Made by a program: the position numbers and the translations under genes. The notes beneath the pieces were generated by a model that was given only the letters and a program-made list of their open reading frames with translations, searched no databases and was not told the DNA's origin. This document shows positions 29,391 through 32,685 of a stretch of DNA of 32,685 nt, one piece after another. Within the stretch, counting starts at the first letter, position 1. Every line of letters starts with the position of its first letter. Origin of the DNA: Clostridia bacterium (GTDB lineage: Bacteria > Bacillota > Clostridia > UBA1212 > UBA1255); assembly GCA_017613535.1 (NCBI GenBank), contig JAGADO010000112.1, positions 1 to 32,685 on the forward strand, read 5' to 3'.

Positions 29391-32300
29391 GCCTGTTCAC
29401 CTCTCGAATTTGCGATATGCGTTTCCCATTCCTCTTTAGTCATCAGAAGCTGCCTGGGCTTGCTGCCGTCAGCCTCCGAAATAAGGCCCTCCGCCTCGAG
29501 CGTATCGACGATCCTCGATGCGCGCGAATAGCCGAGCCTCAGTTTTCTCTGAAGGAACGACGTTGACAGCTGCTTGTATTCGATAGCGAGCTGTGCAGCG
29601 GCATCGATCATCTCGTAATCGGCATCCTGATCATCATCGCCGCCCTCGGCATTGCCGGCATTGCCGCCCACCTGAGTTTTATCTTTCTGATCGATCGAAG
29701 ACTGCACGTCATCGCGGTAAAGCGCCGTACCGTACGAATTTCTGACATTGTCCGCCAGCGCCTCGATCTCGCTGTCCGAAACGAAAGCGCCCTGCACTCT
29801 GAGCGGTTTAGCCATGCCGATCGGGTGGAACAGCATGTCGCCGCGACCGAGCAGTTTTTCCGCTCCGCCGCCGTCAAGAATCGTGCGCGAGTCGATCTGC
29901 GATGTTACGGCAAACGCTATACGCGAAGGGATGTTCGCTTTGATCAGGCCGGTGATGACGTCAACGGACGGGCGCTGTGTGGCAATGATTATGTGGAGTC
30001 CCGCCGCTCTTGCCTTCTGCGAAAGGCGTATGATCGAGTCCTCAATTTCCTTCGCCGCGACCATCATCAGGTCTGCGAGCTCGTCAATGATTATAAGTAT
30101 CTGCGGCAGTTTCGTTATCGATTTATCGCGCTGCGCGAGCACGTTGAATGCCTTGATATCGCGGACGTTGTGCTGCGAGAACAGCGTGTAGCGGTTCTCC
30201 ATCTCGGAAACAGCCCATGCGAGCGCTCCGGCAGCTTTCTTCGGATTCGTCACGACAGGCACGAGCAGGTGCGGAATGCCGTTGTACACGCCCAGTTCGA
30301 CGATCTTCGGGTCGATCATGATCATACGCACGTCCTCCGGGCCCGCTTTGAAAAGGATGCTGGCAACGATCGTATTTATGCACACGCTCTTTCCGGAACC
30401 GGTCGCACCGGCGATCAGCAGGTGCGGCATTTTAGCGATGTCGGCGACAATGTTTTTGCCCGCTATATCTCTTCCGAGCGCTACGGACAAAGGCGATTGC
30501 GAGTTCCTGAATTCTTCGCTTTCTATAACGTGCCTGAGCGATACGATCTCCACCTGGCTGTTAGGAACTTCGATCCCAACCGCTTCTTTTCCGGGTATCG
30601 GCGCCTCGATGCGCACGCCTGTAGATGCCATATTAAGTGCTATGTCGTCCGACAGTGCCACGATGCGGCTTACTTTCACTCCGGGGTTTGGCTGGAGCTC
30701 GTAACGCGTAACAGCCGGGCCGCGCATCACGCCTATGATCTTTGCGCCAACGCCGAAACTTTCGAGCGTATTGATAAGCTTCTGCGCCTTCGGGTCATCC
30801 TCGGAATTGATGACGCCGACTTTATCGGTGCTGCGTGATCCCGCGAGCAGGTCAACGGGCGGGATCTCATACACTCTCTTGATCTCGGGCAATTTCTCCG
30901 CTTTTTCCTCTTTCTCTTTCGCTTCTTTCGCGGCTTCTTTTGCCGCCTCTTTAGCGCTCTCTTTCGCAGCAGCTGCCGCAGCAGTTGCCGCCGCCGTAGC
31001 AGGAGCCGCCTCCGCGTGGGCTTCATCAGCTTCCGAAACCACCTCAGCCGCCTTGTCCTTCTCCGCGTCAGAAGCAACCTTCGCACCGTTGCCTTCGAGG
31101 ATCTCCTTCGTCAGACTTCTCCTTGACCCGCCAGTGTTTTCGGTGCGGCGCCTGTATTCTTCAAGCGAAGGTTTGATGTGCTGCTCTTTTTTGCGGCCCG
31201 CGAAAAGCGTGCTGACCATGGTGGAATCCGTATTCACCATATCGATCTCTTCGTCATCTGAACCGTCACCGTCAACCGCGCCGAACAGTGTATTTCGCGT
31301 ATCGATATCGCTCGAGATGTGCGACCTTACCGCCTTCTCCTCCGGCTCGGGCCGCGTCTTCACAGGAACTTCCTCCGGGACCTTTTCCTTTTCAGCTGTT
31401 TTATATTTATTTCTGCGGATCACGCTTCTCTGCGACTCGCTCAGGATCTTATCTACTGCGTCTGAAATATCTTCCGAAAACTTCGTGTCACCTTCGATGT
31501 CCGGGCTCACGAACAATGTTTCATCGATGACCGGTACAGTTTCTTCGGCCTTTTCCGCAGCTGTTTCTGATACTGCCGCTGCCGATACCGCTGCTGTCTC
31601 TGCCGCACTGATAATATTATCTTCTGCTTTTCCGATTTTTTCAGCGCTTTCGGCTGCTTCGGCCTCCGCTTTCTCCGCAGCCTGTTCTGCGACGCCGGCA
31701 ATATTCTCCGCCGTTTCTTTTATTTCTTCTTTTGCTTCCGAAACAGTCTCCTGCGCCGAAGCGGTCCGGCTCCCGGCAGCGTCAATTCCGTCAATGATCT
31801 CATCAGCTTCCGCCGCTGTGATCGCCGCCGCTTCCGAAGCACGCGCCGCCTTTGCATTGTTTCTGTCAGCAAATCTCGAATACGTATAATCCGTACCCTT
31901 CATGTAATCCGAAGACGGTGAATTTCTGTTTTTCTTAGAAAATGTGATGATCGGCTCTATCGGATCAGATCCTCTGCCGGAATCCTTCGCTTCAGGAGAT
32001 GCGGCAATGATCGATTTCATGTCTGTGGAGAGTTTTCTGAGCGTCGAGCGCTGTTTTCCCCGCCCCCGGATCGCGATACCGTCGTCAATATCGTTCACTC
32101 CGTCGAAGATCTTTTCTTCTCCGCCATCCTCGCCGTCAGTCTCGCGCTGATGATCATCCCTGCGCACCGCACTTTGCGCGCTCTTATTTTTGCTGATGCT
32201 TTTCCTGGCCTTTTTAAGCCTGACTTTCTCCGAAATGATGTCAATAGCAAATCCGATAGCGAAGTACAGGATCAGCAGCACCAGGAACGATAATATGAAT

Positions 32301-32401
32301 GAAAAATGGAGTACAAATTTCAGGACAAGCGCGAGGGCAATGACAGCCAGCACGGCGATCCCGTGCGCTTTTATAAATCTAACAATCCCATCTTTAAACA
32401 T
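29387..32401 (-). CDS. ftsK: FtsK/SpoIIIE DNA translocase
   Basis: This 1004-residue ATPase pumps DNA through the division or sporulation septum. The N-terminal membrane region has only two hydrophobic helices (about 14-32 and 36-57) and not the usual four. A long charged and Ala/Glu/Lys-rich linker (about 60-545) follows, with a helical AAKEAAKEAKEKEEKAEKL section near its end. The motor (about 545-880) carries Walker A GATGSGKSVCINTI (near 660) and LIIIDELADLMMVAAKE. The C-terminal gamma winged-helix domain (about 930-1000), with LQRKLRLGYSRASRIVDTLE, reads DNA orientation. I chose ATG 32399-32401 (GGAG 11 nt upstream) over a TTG 12 codons earlier. A promoter lies about 90 bp upstream. It is the first gene of the division operon. 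Confidence 0.95.
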   Translation of the reverse strand: MFKDGIVRFIKAHGIAVLAVIALALVLKFVLHFSFILSFLVLLILYFAIGFAIDIISEKVRLKKARKSISKNKSAQSAVRRDDHQRETDGEDGGEEKIFDGVNDIDDGIAIRGRGKQRSTLRKLSTDMKSIIAASPEAKDSGRGSDPIEPIITFSKKNRNSPSSDYMKGTDYTYSRFADRNNAKAARASEAAAITAAEADEIIDGIDAAGSRTASAQETVSEAKEEIKETAENIAGVAEQAAEKAEAEAAESAEKIGKAEDNIISAAETAAVSAAAVSETAAEKAEETVPVIDETLFVSPDIEGDTKFSEDISDAVDKILSESQRSVIRRNKYKTAEKEKVPEEVPVKTRPEPEEKAVRSHISSDIDTRNTLFGAVDGDGSDDEEIDMVNTDSTMVSTLFAGRKKEQHIKPSLEEYRRRTENTGGSRRSLTKEILEGNGAKVASDAEKDKAAEVVSEADEAHAEAAPATAAATAAAAAAKESAKEAAKEAAKEAKEKEEKAEKLPEIKRVYEIPPVDLLAGSRSTDKVGVINSEDDPKAQKLINTLESFGVGAKIIGVMRGPAVTRYELQPNPGVKVSRIVALSDDIALNMASTGVRIEAPIPGKEAVGIEVPNSQVEIVSLRHVIESEEFRNSQSPLSVALGRDIAGKNIVADIAKMPHLLIAGATGSGKSVCINTIVASILFKAGPEDVRMIMIDPKIVELGVYNGIPHLLVPVVTNPKKAAGALAWAVSEMENRYTLFSQHNVRDIKAFNVLAQRDKSITKLPQILIIIDELADLMMVAAKEIEDSIIRLSQKARAAGLHIIIATQRPSVDVITGLIKANIPSRIAFAVTSQIDSRTILDGGGAEKLLGRGDMLFHPIGMAKPLRVQGAFVSDSEIEALADNVRNSYGTALYRDDVQSSIDQKDKTQVGGNAGNAEGGDDDQDADYEMIDAAAQLAIEYKQLSTSFLQRKLRLGYSRASRIVDTLEAEGLISEADGSKPRQLLMTKEEWETHIANSRGEQA

Positions 32402-32488
32402 GCGTAACTTATCTCCGTTTGTCTTTCGTAAATGCAAAACCTGCCCGGCCAGCAGTATATCCCCGCTATGCCAGAATGATCTAAGATA

Positions 32489-32517
32489 ATTATAACAAAA
32501 AAATAAATTAAAGTAAA
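32489..32517 (-). promoter_or_regulatory. Promoter for ftsK and the downstream division operon
   Basis: On the minus strand TTTACT (32512-32517), a 17-bp T-rich spacer and TATAAT (32489-32494) are present. Transcription should start near 32482, giving a leader of about 80 nt. It lies only about 40 bp from the end of the transposase gene. Confidence 0.75.
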
Positions 32518-32524
32518 GGCCGAT

Positions 32525-32685
32525 TTATAAACTAAAAAGCTAAATGTGAATTGCAAGTTTAAATGACGCAGGCTTCTGATAGAATAGAAGCGAATGGTGA
32601 TCGCTCAAATGCAGTGGCATATTCGAGCTTTCTTCTGGGGTAATGATTCATCCAATGCGCAATGCGTTTTACATCTGCTCGGTTC
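32525..32685 (-). mobile_element. Right-hand part of an IS30-family insertion sequence (boundary approximate)
   Basis: The transposase end is followed on the minus strand by an A+T-rich stretch (TTGCAATTCACATTT, near 32541-32555) that is the expected place for a terminal inverted repeat. Only one end is in view, so the repeat, the exact boundary and any target duplication cannot be fixed. Confidence 0.5.
32559..32685 (-). CDS. C-terminal end of IS30-type transposase, 5' part outside window
   Basis: The last 41 codons of a minus-strand reading frame run in from the right edge and stop at TAA 32559-32561. The translation contains NRADVKRIAHWMNHYPRRKL and EYATAFERSP, which resembles the C-terminal end of IS30-family transposases (WMN-YPRK-L-Y-T motif), the DDE recombinases that cut and paste or copy the element. 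It is too short for the ORF list minimum and I recognised it by direct translation. Nothing indicates a frameshift in this piece, but whether the full gene is intact cannot be seen. Confidence 0.75.
   Translation of the reverse strand, partial: NRADVKRIAHWMNHYPRRKLEYATAFERSPFASILSEACVI

Noticed and set aside
30895-31020. Repetitive GC-rich DNA that could be taken for a tandem repeat array
   Set aside because: It encodes the Ala/Glu/Lys helical linker of FtsK, and the repetition follows from the amino-acid composition.
30735-31889. Plus-strand frame of 384 codons rich in Ser and Ala opposite ftsK
   Set aside because: It mirrors the Ala/Glu/Lys-rich linker of FtsK and has no ribosome site or domain.
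1-32685. CRISPR arrays, prophage genes or a large genomic island, including one integrated at tRNA-Trp
   Set aside because: No regularly spaced repeats, integrase, phage structural genes or direct repeat of the tRNA 3' end were seen; only the IS30-type end at the right edge is mobile.

Overview
The window looks like chromosome of a Gram-positive anaerobe of the class Clostridia (Bacillota); this is an inference. Support comes from strong GGAGG-type ribosome binding sites, SigA-type promoters (TTGACA, 17 bp, TATAAT-like), a MecA adaptor, an FtsK/SpoIIIE translocase, FtsEX followed by an S41 peptidase, a LUD-domain protein, a CotH-type kinase, and many secreted proteins with Thr/Pro/Glu-rich stalks. 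Base composition looks even along the window, and I see no large foreign island. The only mobile-element trace is the 3' end of an IS30-type transposase at the right edge.

Left third (1-7827). On the minus strand a PAP2-type membrane phosphatase, a LUD protein, a small hypothetical protein and a 5'-nucleotidase-family phosphoesterase form a probable operon. An acyl-CoA ligase with its own promoter follows and is cut by the left edge. Divergently, a USP-like protein, a thymidylate-kinase-like enzyme and a large lipoprotein with a GH71/GH99-like domain form a plus-strand operon. The two operons leave from back-to-back promoters at 4432-4490.

Middle (7835-17662). A minus-strand run encodes a membrane-tethered barnase-type ribonuclease, its barstar-type inhibitor, an aquaporin, a membrane-anchored CotH-family kinase and a lipoprotein. 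Upstream of it, beyond a terminator, lies a stalked surface protein with a duplicated ectodomain. That gene is divergent from a stalked phosphodiester-glycosidase-family protein, and the two share an inverted-repeat promoter region. A tRNA-Trp gene with its own promoter and terminator, a small membrane protein and an M18 aminopeptidase follow on the plus strand.

Right half (17665-32401). Every gene is on the minus strand and most are tightly spaced: ftsK, a cytosolic GH20 hexosaminidase, a PucR/CdaR-type regulator, ftsE, ftsX, an S41 peptidase, a methyltransferase and hslO. After an internal promoter come mecA, thyA, folA and a stalked N-acetylmuramoyl-L-alanine amidase. The set joins division, wall remodelling, proteostasis and thymidylate synthesis. 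The gene order suggests, but does not prove, co-regulation of wall turnover with chromosome segregation.

The most interesting item is the barnase-barstar pair. The toxin is held by an uncleaved N-terminal anchor instead of being secreted, it has lost one canonical interface arginine, and the inhibitor seems to have its own extended -10 promoter. No stretch over 300 bases lacks a gene. The longest gaps are 13915-14145, 4357-4547 and 21813-21952, and all three hold promoters described below.
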